A DNA stretch of 64,000 nucleotides from Streptomyces aurantiacus (GCF_027107535.1 NZ_CP114283.1:1612001-1676000); one strand, 5' to 3'; positions 50,832 to 59,138 are shown, counted from the first letter of the stretch. Numbers and translations are program-made. Notes: a model not told the origin generated them from the letters alone.

Positions 50832-51326
50832 GTGACTACACGTGGAGTTCTCTACGTGCACTCCGCGCCGCGCGCGCTGTGCCCGCACGTCGAGTGGGCA
50901 GTCGCGGGCGTGCTCGGCACGCGAGTCAGTCTCGACTGGATCCGGCAGCCCGCCGCGCCCGGCACCTGGAGATCCGAGTTCTCCTGGCAGGGTGAGGTCG
51001 GCACCGCCTCCAAACTCGCCTCGGCGCTGCGCGGCTGGCAGATGCTGCGCTTCGAGGTCACCGCCGAGCCGTGCGCCACCGCCGAGGGCGAGCGCTACAG
51101 CTGCACCCCTGACCTCGGCATCTTCCACGCGGTGACCGGCATCCACGGCGACATCCTCATCCCCGAGGACCGTCTGCGGGCCGCCCTGGCCCGCTCCCAG
51201 CGAGGCGAGACGCAGCTGGAGTCCGAGCTCACGAAGCTCCTCGGCAAGCCCTGGGACGACGAACTGGAACCCTTCCGCCACGCCGGCGAGGGCGCCCCGG
51301 TCCGCTGGCTCCACCAGGTGGTCTGA
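50832..51326 (+). CDS. DUF3145 family protein
   Basis: A 164-aa actinobacterial protein (DUF3145), recognised by TRGVLYVHSAPRALCPHVEWA and LRGWQMLRFEVTAEP, DLGIFHAVTGIHGDILIPEDRL. It has no signal or membrane segment. The GTG start follows GGAGG. It is usually encoded next to the fatty-acid synthase genes in Streptomyces, as here (convergent with fabF), but its role is unknown. Confidence 0.9.
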   Translation: MTTRGVLYVHSAPRALCPHVEWAVAGVLGTRVSLDWIRQPAAPGTWRSEFSWQGEVGTASKLASALRGWQMLRFEVTAEPCATAEGERYSCTPDLGIFHAVTGIHGDILIPEDRLRAALARSQRGETQLESELTKLLGKPWDDELEPFRHAGEGAPVRWLHQVV

Positions 51327-51336
51327 CCGAACGACA

Positions 51337-51372
51337 AGTGGCCCGGTCTCCTCGAAGAGGAGCCGGGCCACT
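51337..51372. terminator. bidirectional terminator between DUF3145 and fabF
   Basis: AGTGGCCCGG and CTCCTC (51337-51353, one bulged T) pair with GAGGAG and CCGGGCCACT (51357-51372) to make a 16-bp stem with a 3-nt GAA loop. It lies exactly between the convergent genes. Confidence 0.85.
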
Positions 51373-51398
51373 CACCGTCACGACAAGAACGGCCGAAT

Positions 51399-52694
51399 TC
51401 AGACCGTACGGAACGCCAGAACCACGTTGTGCCCGCCGAACCCGAACGAGTCGTTCAGCGCGGCGATCCGACCCTCGACAGGCAGCTTCCGCGCCTCACC
51501 ACGAACGATGTCGGCGGTCGCCTCGGCCTCGGGGTCGAGGTTGTCGACGTTGATGGTCGGCGGCGCGACCCGGTGGTACAGCGCCAGCACCGTGGCCACC
51601 GACTCGACACCACCCGCGCCACCCAGCAGATGCCCGGTCATGGACTTCGTACCGGAGACGGCGAAGTGGTCGGCGTCGTCGCCGAAGACCTTCCGCAGCG
51701 CCTTCAGCTCGGCCACGTCACCGGCCGGCGTCGAGGTCGCGTGCGCGTTGACGTGCACGATCTCCGCCGGGTTCAGGTCGGTGCTGTCGAGCAGGTTCTG
51801 CAGGGCCTGGGCGATGCCCCGCCCCTCGGGCTCCGGCTGCACGATGTCGTGGCCGTCGGCCGAGATGCCCTGGCCGACCGCCTCCGCGTACACGCGGGCG
51901 CCGCGCTCGGCGGCGTGCTCGGCGGACTCCAGGACGATCACGCCGGCGCCCTCGCCGAGGACGAAGCCGTCACGGCCGATGTCGTAGGGACGCGAGGCGC
52001 CCTGCGGGTCGTCGTTGTTCTTGGACATCGCCATCATGTTGCCGAACGCGGCGATGGGCAGCGGGTGGATCGCCGCCTCCGTGCCACCGGCGACGACGAC
52101 GTCGGCGCGGCCGGTACGGATCATCTCGATCGCGTAGCCGATGGCCTCGGCGCCCGACGCGCAGGCGGAGACCGGGGTGTGCACACCGGCGCGCGCGCCG
52201 ACGAGCAGACCCACGTTGGCCGACGGGCCGTTCGGCATGAGCATGGGAACGGTGTGCGGGGAGACGCGGCGTACGCCCTTCTCCTTCAGCACGTCGTACT
52301 GGTCGAGCAGGGTCGTGACGCCACCGATGCCGGAGGCGATGACCGCGCCGAGACGATCGGGGTCGACAGCGGCACCCGGCGTTTCGTCGGCCGACGCCTC
52401 GGCGCCCGCCCGTCCGGTGTAACCGGCGTCCGCCCAGGCCTCCTTGGCCGCGATCAGCGCGAACTGCGCCGAGCGGTCGAGACGGCGGGCCTGCGGGCGC
52501 GGAATGACCTCGCCCGGCTCCACGGCGATCTGCGCCGCGATACGGACCGCCTGGTCGGCGGCCCACTCCTGCTCCAGAGGGCGGACACCGGAACGTCCGG
52601 CGACCATGCCCTCCCAGGTCGAGGCTGCGTCGCCACCCAGCGGTGTGGTTGCGCCGATACCGGTGACGACCACGGTGCGATTGGTCGGGCTCAC
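51399..52694 (-). CDS. fabF: beta-ketoacyl-ACP synthase II
   Basis: A 431-aa KAS II that extends acyl-ACP with malonyl-ACP. The catalytic triad is visible: Cys in VSACASGAEA, His in VNAHATSTPAGD and His in KSMTGHLLGGAG; the C-terminal FGFGGHN loop is present. The start is GTG with GGAGAAAGAG upstream. It is the last gene of the leftward fasR-fabD-fabH-acpP-fabF cluster that makes the acyl chains of membrane lipids. Confidence 0.96.
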   Translation of the reverse strand: MSPTNRTVVVTGIGATTPLGGDAASTWEGMVAGRSGVRPLEQEWAADQAVRIAAQIAVEPGEVIPRPQARRLDRSAQFALIAAKEAWADAGYTGRAGAEASADETPGAAVDPDRLGAVIASGIGGVTTLLDQYDVLKEKGVRRVSPHTVPMLMPNGPSANVGLLVGARAGVHTPVSACASGAEAIGYAIEMIRTGRADVVVAGGTEAAIHPLPIAAFGNMMAMSKNNDDPQGASRPYDIGRDGFVLGEGAGVIVLESAEHAAERGARVYAEAVGQGISADGHDIVQPEPEGRGIAQALQNLLDSTDLNPAEIVHVNAHATSTPAGDVAELKALRKVFGDDADHFAVSGTKSMTGHLLGGAGGVESVATVLALYHRVAPPTINVDNLDPEAEATADIVRGEARKLPVEGRIAALNDSFGFGGHNVVLAFRTV

Positions 52695-52779
52695 GGGAAC
52701 TCTTTCTCCAACGGATACGAGGATTCAGCGGCGCCACCGCCGGGTGGCGGGGCTAGCAGTGTCCGGGCCAGGGAATGGC

Positions 52780-53043
52780 TCAGCCCTTCTGGACGTCCGC
52801 CTGGTTCTTGAGGATGTACTCGGTCGCGTCGCCGACCGTCTTGAGGTTCTTGACGTCGTCGTCCGGGATCTTGACGTCGAAGCGCTCTTCGGCGGCGACG
52901 ACGACCTCGACCATGGACAGCGAGTCGACATCGAGGTCGTCGGTGAAGGACTTCTCCAGCTGGACGTCCTCGACCGGGATGCCGGCGATCTCGTTCACGA
53001 TGTCGGCGAGACCGGCGACGATCTCTTCCTGAGTGGCGGCCAT
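52780..53043 (-). CDS. acpP: acyl carrier protein
   Basis: An 87-aa ACP. The phosphopantetheine serine is in DDLDVDSLSMVEVV, followed by the acidic helix AAEERFDVKIPDDDVKNL. The length is typical for Streptomyces fatty-acid ACP. AAGGAG precedes the ATG. It lies between fabH and fabF, as in S. coelicolor. Confidence 0.96.
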   Translation of the reverse strand: MAATQEEIVAGLADIVNEIAGIPVEDVQLEKSFTDDLDVDSLSMVEVVVAAEERFDVKIPDDDVKNLKTVGDATEYILKNQADVQKG

Positions 53044-53114
53044 GTCAGGCGCTCCTTCTTGTGTATCCAGAGGGTGTGGCGGTACTCCCGGCCGGAAAGA
53101 TCCGGACGGTGTGC

Positions 53115-54182
53115 CTAGGGGAGGGTAACGACCGTCGCGGCGTACACGAGACCCGCCCCGAAGCCGATGACGAGCGCGGTGTCGCCGCTCTTCGCTTCGC
53201 CGGTCGCCAGGAGCCGCTCCATCGCGAGCGGGATCGAGGCGGCCGAGGTGTTGCCGGTGGTGCGCACGTCACGCGCGACCGTGACGTGTTCCGGCAGCTT
53301 GAGAGTCTTCACCATCGAGTCGATGATCCGCTCGTTGGCCTGGTGGGGAATGAAGACGTCCAAGTCGTCCGCAGTGAGTCCGGCGGCTTCCAGCGCCTCC
53401 TTGGCGACCTTCGCCATCTCGAACACGGCCCAGCGGAACACCGCCTGGCCTTCCTGCGTGATCGCGGGGAACTTGACCTCGCCCTTGGAGTCCAGGGGCA
53501 GCTGGGACACGTCGCCGGTGGGGGTCCCCCCGCTCGAGCGAAGCCGAGAGTGGGGGAGGAAACGGTCCCACGAGACGGTCTGCTTGATCGTGTGGGACTT
53601 GTCGCCCTCGGAACCCCAGACGGTGGGGCCGATGTGCGGCTCCTCGGAGGGGCCCACGACGACCGCGCCCGCGCCGTCGCCGAACAGGAAGGCCGTCGCG
53701 CGGTCCTCCAGGTCGGTCAGGTCGGACAGCCGCTCGACGCCGATGACGAGGACGTACTCCGCGGAGCCGTCGACGATCATGCCCTTGGCCAGGGTCAGTC
53801 CGTAGCCGAAGCCGGCGCAGCCCGCGGAGATGTCGAAGGCCGCGGCCTTGTTCGTGCCGAGCTTGTCGGCGATCTCGGTGGCGACGGCCGGGGTCTGGCT
53901 GAAGTGGGAGACGGTCGAGACGACGACGGCGCCGATCTGCTCGGCGCCGATGCCGGCGTCGGCGATGGCCTTGCCGGACGCCTCGATCGACATCGCGGCG
54001 ACGGTCTCCTCGTCGTTCGCCCAGTGCCGGGTCTCGATGCCGGAGCGCGAGCGGATCCACTCGTCGGACGAGTCGATGTGCTCGAGGATCACCTCGTTCG
54101 GCACGACACGGACCGGGCGGTAGCCGCCGACACCGAGGATGCGCGCGTACGGGGAGCCCTTGCGGGCCTTGATCTTCGACAT
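53115..54182 (-). CDS. fabH: beta-ketoacyl-ACP synthase III with a repeat-derived insertion
   Basis: A 355-aa KAS III that condenses acyl-CoA starters with malonyl-ACP and so sets the branched-chain pattern of the lipids. Catalytic Cys122 (SAGCAGFGYG), His280 (FIPHQANER) and Asn310 (TTGNTSAAS) are all present. From memory, the S. coelicolor protein is about 343 aa and lacks the segment here. Residues about 209-221 (LPHSRLRSSGGTP) are encoded by the 40-bp repeat at 53519-53558, inserted in frame ahead of TGDVSQLP. The site precedes the conserved FPAITQEGQAVFRWAVFEM segment, and the frame remains open, so the enzyme is probably active. Confidence 0.93.
   Translation of the reverse strand: MSKIKARKGSPYARILGVGGYRPVRVVPNEVILEHIDSSDEWIRSRSGIETRHWANDEETVAAMSIEASGKAIADAGIGAEQIGAVVVSTVSHFSQTPAVATEIADKLGTNKAAAFDISAGCAGFGYGLTLAKGMIVDGSAEYVLVIGVERLSDLTDLEDRATAFLFGDGAGAVVVGPSEEPHIGPTVWGSEGDKSHTIKQTVSWDRFLPHSRLRSSGGTPTGDVSQLPLDSKGEVKFPAITQEGQAVFRWAVFEMAKVAKEALEAAGLTADDLDVFIPHQANERIIDSMVKTLKLPEHVTVARDVRTTGNTSAASIPLAMERLLATGEAKSGDTALVIGFGAGLVYAATVVTLP
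53519..53558 (-). repeat. 40-bp dispersed GC-rich repeat inserted in the fabH coding sequence
   Basis: The + strand reads TGGGGGTCCCCCCGCTCG followed by AGCGAAGCCGAGAGTGGGGGAG. The arms CCCCC-CTCG and CGAG-GGGGG can fold into a hairpin. This is a short repeat I recognise from Streptomyces genomes, normally between genes. Here it encodes 13 extra FabH residues without breaking the frame. Confidence 0.75.
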
Positions 54183-54204
54183 GCTCTGTCGGCTCCTTAC
54201 GCGC

Positions 54205-55140
54205 TCAGGCGGAGGCGTGCTCGGCGATGAGCTCGCGAGCCGCTTCGAGGTCGTCGGGTGTCTTCAGCGCCAGCGTCTTCACGCCGGGCAGCGCGCGCTT
54301 GGCGAGACCGGTCAGTGTGCCGCCGGGGCACACCTCGAGCAGCGCGGTCACGCCGAGTTCCCTGAAGGTCTCCATGCACAGGTCCCAGCGGACCGGGTTG
54401 GCGACCTGACCGACGAGCCGGGCGACGACCTCGGCACCCGTGGCGACGGTCCGGCCGTCCTTGTTCGAGACGTACGGGATCGCCGGGTCGGCCGGTGAGA
54501 GCTCCGCCGCGGCCTGTGCGAGGGCGTCGACCGCCGGAGCCATGTGACGGGTGTGGAACGCGCCCGCGACCTTCAGGGCCACCACCCGGCGTACGCCTTC
54601 GGGCTTGTCCGCGTCCAGGGCGGCCAGCTCCTCCAGCGTGCCGGCGGCCACGATCTGGCCCGCGCCGTTCACGTTCGCCGGGGTCAGGCCGAGCTTCTCC
54701 AGGTGCGCAATCGTCACCTCGGGGTCGCCGCCGAGCAGTGCGGACATCCCGGTCCTGGTGACGGCGGCGGCCTCGGCCATGGCGAGCCCGCGGGTGCGGA
54801 CCAGACGGACGGTGTCCTCGTCGGGAAGCACTCCGGCGAGCGCGGCGGCGGTCAGCTCGCCGACGCTGTGTCCGGCGATGGCGCCGACCCTGCGGGGCAG
54901 CTCGGCGGGGTCGTCGAAGAGCGTGTACGCGGAGGCCAGTCCGGCCGCGACCAGCAGCGGCTGCGCCACCGCGGTGTCGCGGATCTCGTCCGCGTCGCCC
55001 TCGGTGCCGTATCGGATCAGGTCGACCTTCGCGGCGTCGGACCATGCCTCAAGGGCACCGCGGACACCGGGGAGGTCGAGCCAGGGAGTCAGGAAGCCGG
55101 GCGTCTGGGCACCCTGGCCGGGAGCGACGAGTACGAGCAC
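54205..55140 (-). CDS. fabD: malonyl-CoA:ACP transacylase
   Basis: A 311-aa FabD. The nucleophile serine is in GAIAGHSVGELTAAAL, the catalytic His in KVAGAFHTRHMAPA, and the oxyanion loop in LVAPGQGAQTPGF. It loads malonyl onto ACP for fatty-acid synthesis. I chose the GTG at 55140 because it matches the usual MLVLVAPGQGAQ start and lies 7 nt from AGAGAG; the GTG two codons upstream is the alternative. fabH follows 22 nt after the stop. Its promoter (-10 TACAAT at 55213-55208, no good -35) suggests control by an activator. Confidence 0.94.
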   Translation of the reverse strand: MLVLVAPGQGAQTPGFLTPWLDLPGVRGALEAWSDAAKVDLIRYGTEGDADEIRDTAVAQPLLVAAGLASAYTLFDDPAELPRRVGAIAGHSVGELTAAALAGVLPDEDTVRLVRTRGLAMAEAAAVTRTGMSALLGGDPEVTIAHLEKLGLTPANVNGAGQIVAAGTLEELAALDADKPEGVRRVVALKVAGAFHTRHMAPAVDALAQAAAELSPADPAIPYVSNKDGRTVATGAEVVARLVGQVANPVRWDLCMETFRELGVTALLEVCPGGTLTGLAKRALPGVKTLALKTPDDLEAARELIAEHASA

Positions 55141-55207
55141 TCTCACACTCTCTCTTGTGGACGGGTACGGCCGCCCGTGGGGACAGGGACGAAGAACAGG
55201 AGGGGGA

Positions 55208-55213
55208 ATTGTA
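55208..55213 (-). promoter_or_regulatory. candidate -10 box of the fabD operon promoter
   Basis: TACAAT on the minus strand is a near-perfect -10 box 68 nt upstream of fabD, just past the fasR stop. The sequence 17-18 nt upstream (GCTCTA) is a poor -35, which fits a promoter that needs an activator. FasR activates this promoter in S. coelicolor. Confidence 0.45.
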
Positions 55214-55229
55214 GGTCCCCGACAAAAGC

Positions 55230-56435
55230 CTAGAGCTGGGGATCTCCATCGGCCAGACGTCCCAGGATCAGCGCGATCCGCAACGTGAACGCCGAACGTA
55301 CGTCTGAAGGCGACCAGCCGGTGACGTCAGTCACACGTCGAAGCCGGTAGCGCACGGTGTTGGGATGCACGAAGAGCATCCGCGCCGCCCCTTCGAGACT
55401 GCTCGCCTGTTCGAGATAGACGCTCAGAGTCTCCAGCAGCGCGGATCCGGCCTCCTCCAGCGGTCTGTAGATCTCCTCCACCAGCTGCTCGCGCGCCGAG
55501 GGGTCCCCGGCGATCGAGCGCTCCGGCAGGAGATCGTCCGCCAGCACCGGCCGCGGGGCGTCCTGCCAGGCGAAACACGCCTTGAGCCCGGCGGCCGCGG
55601 CCTGCGCGGAACGGGTCGCGGCCAGCAGGTCGGGCACCACCGGGCCGGCCACCACGGCTCCGGCGGCGTACGGGCCGATGAGGGACTTGGCGACGGCGAT
55701 GGGGTTGTCGCTGCCGCCCGCGATGACGACCAGCCGGTCACCGAGCACACCGGTGAGCACCTGGAGCTTGGCGTGCCGGGCGGCCCGCCGGATGGCCTCG
55801 ACGGTCAGCTCGCTGTCACCGTCGGGTGCCGTGCCCAGCACCACGCACACATGCTCGGGCGAGTTCCAGCCGAGGGCCGCGGCCCGGGACACCGCCCCTT
55901 CGTCCGCCTCGCCCGAGAGGACCGCGTTCACGACCAGCGACTCCAGGCGGGCGTCCCAGGCGCCGCGTGCCTCGGCGGCCTGCGCGTACACCTGGGCGGT
56001 GGCGAAGGCGATCTCACGCGCGTACACGAGCAGCGCCTCACGGAGGACGTTCTCGTCGCCCGGGACCGCGACCTCGTCGATCGCGGACTCCATGACCTCG
56101 ATCGTCGTCCGCACCATCTCCACGGTCTGACGCAGGGTGATCGCCCTGGTCAGCTCGCGCGGGGCGGTGCCGAAGACGTCCGTGGAGATCGCCTGGGGAG
56201 CGTCCGGATGCCGGAACCACTCCGTGAACGCGGCGATACCGGCCTGTGCGACGAGGCCGATCCACGACCGGTTCTCCGGGGGCATCGCCCGGTACCAGGA
56301 GAGCGTCTCGTCCATACGCGCGATGGCCTGGGCGGCGAGACTCCCGGACGACTTCTCCAGCCGCTTCAGGGTCGCGGCGTGCGTATGGGCGGCGCGCGCA
56401 GCGCGTTCGGTGTTGCTGGATTCGGGTTCGGGCAC
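55230..56435 (-). CDS. fasR: PucR-type activator of fatty-acid synthesis genes
   Basis: A 401-aa PucR-family regulator. An N-terminal RsbT-like helical region (about 20-170) and a GGDEF-like middle precede the C-terminal HTH (GAARMLFVHPNTVRYRLRRVTDVTGW, residues about 351-376). Its position directly upstream of fabD-fabH-acpP-fabF is that of SCO2386 (FasR), known to activate this cluster in S. coelicolor. The GTG at 56435 starts MPEPESSNTERAAR; the open frame upstream is the antisense of other genes. Confidence 0.9.
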   Translation of the reverse strand: MPEPESSNTERAARAAHTHAATLKRLEKSSGSLAAQAIARMDETLSWYRAMPPENRSWIGLVAQAGIAAFTEWFRHPDAPQAISTDVFGTAPRELTRAITLRQTVEMVRTTIEVMESAIDEVAVPGDENVLREALLVYAREIAFATAQVYAQAAEARGAWDARLESLVVNAVLSGEADEGAVSRAAALGWNSPEHVCVVLGTAPDGDSELTVEAIRRAARHAKLQVLTGVLGDRLVVIAGGSDNPIAVAKSLIGPYAAGAVVAGPVVPDLLAATRSAQAAAAGLKACFAWQDAPRPVLADDLLPERSIAGDPSAREQLVEEIYRPLEEAGSALLETLSVYLEQASSLEGAARMLFVHPNTVRYRLRRVTDVTGWSPSDVRSAFTLRIALILGRLADGDPQL

Positions 56436-56519
56436 GGGACAAGACTGCCTTATCCGGACGGGAGTATGCGGCGGTGGGTCACGGGCGGCCCGGCCCACGG
56501 GTCTACCGTGGGGTGCGTG

Positions 56520-57170
56520 ATGGACGTACGGCGCGCCGACGAGCGCTACCGCGGAGGCGATCCGGCGGCCGGGATCGACTCCCTGCACGCCTTCTCCTTC
56601 GGCCCCCACTACGACCCCGACAACCTCCGCTTCGGCGCGGTCATCGCCTGCAACGAGGAGCGGCTCGCGCCGGGCGCGGGCTTCGACGAGCACCCGCACA
56701 GCCACACCGAGATCGTCACCTGGGTCGTCGAGGGCGAACTCACGCACCGGGACACGGCGGGCCACGAGTCGGTCGTACGCCCCGGGGACGTCCAGCGCCT
56801 GAGCTCCGCGGGCGGCGTCCGCCACGTCGAACGCAACGACGGCGACGCGCCCCTGCTCTTCGTCCAGATGTGGCTCGCCCCGCTGGAGCCGGGCGGCGAT
56901 CCCGTGTACGAAGTCGTCCACGGCATCGCCGACTCCACGCCGTACGCGGTGCCGGAGGCGGCCGCCATGCTCCACGTCCGCCGTCTCGCGTCGGGGGAGC
57001 GCACGGCGGTGCCGGACGCGCCCTTCGTGTACGTGCACGTCGTACGCGGCGAGGTCCTGCTGGAGAGCTGGGTGCTGAGCCCCGGGGACGCGGCCCGCAT
57101 CACGGACGCGAAGGACCTGGAGGCGGTGGCCCGGGGCGAGGCGGAGCTGCTGCTCTGGGAGATGACCTAG
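56520..57170 (+). CDS. pirin-like bicupin protein
   Basis: A 216-aa pirin-family protein (YhhW/quercetinase-like). The N-terminal cupin keeps the metal ligands: two His in DEHPHSHTEIVTWVV, a third in GGVRHVERN and its Glu; GDVQRLSSAGGVRH is the pirin block. The C-terminal cupin is degenerate. The length fits the small single-metal class. The ATG at 56520 directly follows an in-frame GTG. It converges with the serine hydrolase gene and overlaps it by 4 nt. It may act as a redox-sensitive regulator or a flavonoid dioxygenase; the sequence does not decide. Confidence 0.86.
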   Translation: MDVRRADERYRGGDPAAGIDSLHAFSFGPHYDPDNLRFGAVIACNEERLAPGAGFDEHPHSHTEIVTWVVEGELTHRDTAGHESVVRPGDVQRLSSAGGVRHVERNDGDAPLLFVQMWLAPLEPGGDPVYEVVHGIADSTPYAVPEAAAMLHVRRLASGERTAVPDAPFVYVHVVRGEVLLESWVLSPGDAARITDAKDLEAVARGEAELLLWEMT

Positions 57171-58015
57171 GGAACTTGTCCCCCGGAGCCCTGGAGCTCG
57201 GCCAGCACCGCGTCCGTGAAGGCGGGCCACACCTCGGCCGCCCACGCCCCGAACGGCCGGTCCGTCAGCGCCACGCAGGCCGCACCCGTGCGGCCGGCGG
57301 CCGGGTCGACCCACAGGAACGTACCGGACTGACCGAAGTGCCCGAAGGTCCTGGGTGAGGACGAACTCCCCGTCCAGTGCGGCGACTTGGAGTCCCGGAT
57401 CTCGAAGCCGAGGCCCCAGTCGTTGGGGTTCTGGTGCCCGTACCCCGGCAGGACGCCCTTCGTCCCCGCGTACTGCACGGTCATCGCTGCGGCGACCGTC
57501 CGCGGGTCGAGCAGCCGCGGCGCCTGCACCTCGGCGGCGAACCGCACCAGATCGTCGACGGTGGAGACGCCGTCCTTGGCGGGCGAGCCGTCGAGGGTCG
57601 TCGACGTCATGCCGAGCGGTTCGAGGACCGCCTGCTTCAGGTACTCGGCGAAGGGGATTTCCGTCGCCTTCGCGATGTGGTCGCCCAACTGCTCGAATCC
57701 GGCGTTGGAGTACAGCCGCCGCTGCCCGGGCGGAGCCGTCACCCGGTGCTCGTCGAAGGCGAGCCCGCTCGTGTGCGCGAGCAGATGCCGCACGGTCGAC
57801 CCCTCGGGCCCGGCGGGCTCGTCGAGTTCGACGGCCCCTTCCTCGTACGCGACCAGAGCGGCGTACGCGGCGAGCGGTTTCGTCACGGAGGCGAGCGCGA
57901 ACCGCTGCGAGGTGGGTCCGTGCGACCCGAGCACGGTGCCGTCCGCCCGCACGACGGCGGCGGCAGCGGTGGGAACGGGCCACTTCTCGATCAGCGCGAG
58001 ACTCTGCAAAGACAT
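57167..58015 (-). CDS. beta-lactamase-family serine hydrolase
   Basis: A 282-aa class C beta-lactamase-like protein without a signal peptide. Motif 1 Ser-x-x-Lys is in LASVTKPLAAY near residue 44, motif 2 Tyr-Ser-Asn is in RLYSNAGFEQLG, and motif 3 is His-Phe-Gly (FGHFGQSGTFLW). It is shorter than the DD-peptidase/esterase relatives at about 380 aa, so it is a compact member. Its 3' end overlaps the convergent pirin gene by 4 nt. The substrate is unknown. Confidence 0.85.
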   Translation of the reverse strand: MSLQSLALIEKWPVPTAAAAVVRADGTVLGSHGPTSQRFALASVTKPLAAYAALVAYEEGAVELDEPAGPEGSTVRHLLAHTSGLAFDEHRVTAPPGQRRLYSNAGFEQLGDHIAKATEIPFAEYLKQAVLEPLGMTSTTLDGSPAKDGVSTVDDLVRFAAEVQAPRLLDPRTVAAAMTVQYAGTKGVLPGYGHQNPNDWGLGFEIRDSKSPHWTGSSSSPRTFGHFGQSGTFLWVDPAAGRTGAACVALTDRPFGAWAAEVWPAFTDAVLAELQGSGGQVP

Positions 58016-58038
58016 GCGTACGAGCCTACGGGCCCCGT

Positions 58039-58105
58039 CAGGGGCGCGGGGCTGCGACTATGCGGCTCCGCCGCGTGGGCGCGACCAGCCACGACGCACC
58101 CGCAG
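58039..58105 (+). repeat. long copy of the dispersed GGGGCGCGGG element
   Basis: CAGGGGCGCGGGGCTGCG, TGCGGCTCCGCCGCGTGGGC and GCGACCAGCCACGACGCACC follow in order, the same as at 17961-18033. It fills the gap between the serine hydrolase start and the GNAT stop. Confidence 0.75.
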
Positions 58106-58106
58106 C

Positions 58107-58577
58107 TCAGAACCGGATCCGCATCAAGGGATCCGCGCTACGGACGAACCCCATCGACGCGTACAGCGGCGCGGCCTCCACCGAGGCGGTCAGATCGATC
58201 TGACCGACTCCCCGCTCACGGAACCACTCCACCAGCGCCTCCATGCAGGCCCGCGCGTACCCCCGCCGCCGTGCATCCGGGTCGGTGGCGACGCTGAACA
58301 CGTATCCGATCCGCCCGTGCGGATTCCCGGCCCGCCCGATCCGGTACTCCAACGTCCCCACCACAAGGGCCCCGAGGGCCCCCACCCGCTCGGGGTGATC
58401 GACGACGAAGGCCGCGAAACCCCCGTCGGGATCGGCCAGCCGACCCCGTACCGTGGTCAGGGATTCGGCGTGCCAGTCGGCGGACGTGTCCGCCCCGGGC
58501 TGGGAGTCGATCAGCACCTGCCGCAGGCGGAGCAGTTCCTCGGCGTCCTCGGGCACGGCACGACGTACAAGGCTCAT
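58107..58577 (-). CDS. GNAT-family N-acetyltransferase
   Basis: A 156-aa GNAT protein. The acetyl-CoA loop is VATDPDARRRGYARACMEAL and the C-terminal strand is SMGFVRSADPLMRIRF. The N-terminus (VRRAVPEDAEELLRLRQVLI) is the usual beta1-alpha1. It has no partner gene on the same strand. It is divergent from the MerR gene, with 96 nt between the starts. The acceptor amine is unknown. Confidence 0.86.
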   Translation of the reverse strand: MSLVRRAVPEDAEELLRLRQVLIDSQPGADTSADWHAESLTTVRGRLADPDGGFAAFVVDHPERVGALGALVVGTLEYRIGRAGNPHGRIGYVFSVATDPDARRRGYARACMEALVEWFRERGVGQIDLTASVEAAPLYASMGFVRSADPLMRIRF

Positions 58578-58635
58578 GATCGGCACGGTAGCCAGCGCGG
58601 CGCCCGGGTGTCGTCGGAATTTCACCGGAATCCGC

Positions 58636-58666
58636 TTGCTTGGAGTGCACTCCAAGGTTTTAGCGT
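58636..58666 (+). promoter_or_regulatory. MerR-type promoter with 19-bp spacer and palindromic operator
   Basis: TTGCTT (58636-58641), a 19-nt spacer and TAGCGT (58661-58666). The spacer is overlapped by a perfect 18-bp palindrome, CTTGGAGTGCACTCCAAG (58639-58656). The overlong spacer with a central palindrome is the hallmark of MerR-activated promoters. The start point would fall at about 58673, next to the ATG at 58674, so the mRNA is probably leaderless. Confidence 0.8.
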
Positions 58667-58673
58667 TGAGGCC

Positions 58674-59138
58674 ATGACGGTGATGGAGACCACGGAGGCC
58701 GGGACCGACATCTGCGCCGGTCCGCCCCACGCGGAGCGGCGTCCGGACGGCCGGGACCAGTACACGATCAGCGAGGTCGTCGCCTTCACCGGCCTGACGG
58801 CGCACACCCTCCGCTGGTACGAGCGGATCGGGCTGATGCCGCACATCGACCGCTCGCACACGGGCCAGCGGCGGTACAGCAACCGCGATCTCGACTGGCT
58901 CGACCTCGTCGGCAAGCTGCGGCTGACCGGAATGCCGGTCGCCGACATGGTGCGGTACGCGGAGATGGTGCGCGAGGGCGACGACACGTACGCCGACCGC
59001 TTCGAGCTCCTGGAGGCGACCCGCCGGGACGTGCGGGCCCGGATCGCCGAGCTCCAGGACACCCTCGCCGTGCTCGACCGGAAGATCAGTTTCTATGCGG
59101 ACGCCGGGCGGGCCCTGGCGTCGGAGAGGTCCCGATGA
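58674..59138 (+). CDS. MerR-family transcriptional regulator
   Basis: A 154-aa MerR regulator. After a 27-residue polar extension comes the winged HTH (YTISEVVAFTGLTAHTLRWYERIGLMPH) and the second half RRYSNRDLDWLDLVGKLRLTGMPVADM. A C-terminal coiled coil runs over about 110-145 (ARIAELQDTLAVLDRKISFY). There are no metal-binding cysteines at the usual end of the coil, so a small organic inducer is likelier than a metal. It overlaps the aldo/keto reductase start by 4 nt and probably activates this two-gene operon from its own promoter. Confidence 0.9.
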   Translation: MTVMETTEAGTDICAGPPHAERRPDGRDQYTISEVVAFTGLTAHTLRWYERIGLMPHIDRSHTGQRRYSNRDLDWLDLVGKLRLTGMPVADMVRYAEMVREGDDTYADRFELLEATRRDVRARIAELQDTLAVLDRKISFYADAGRALASERSR

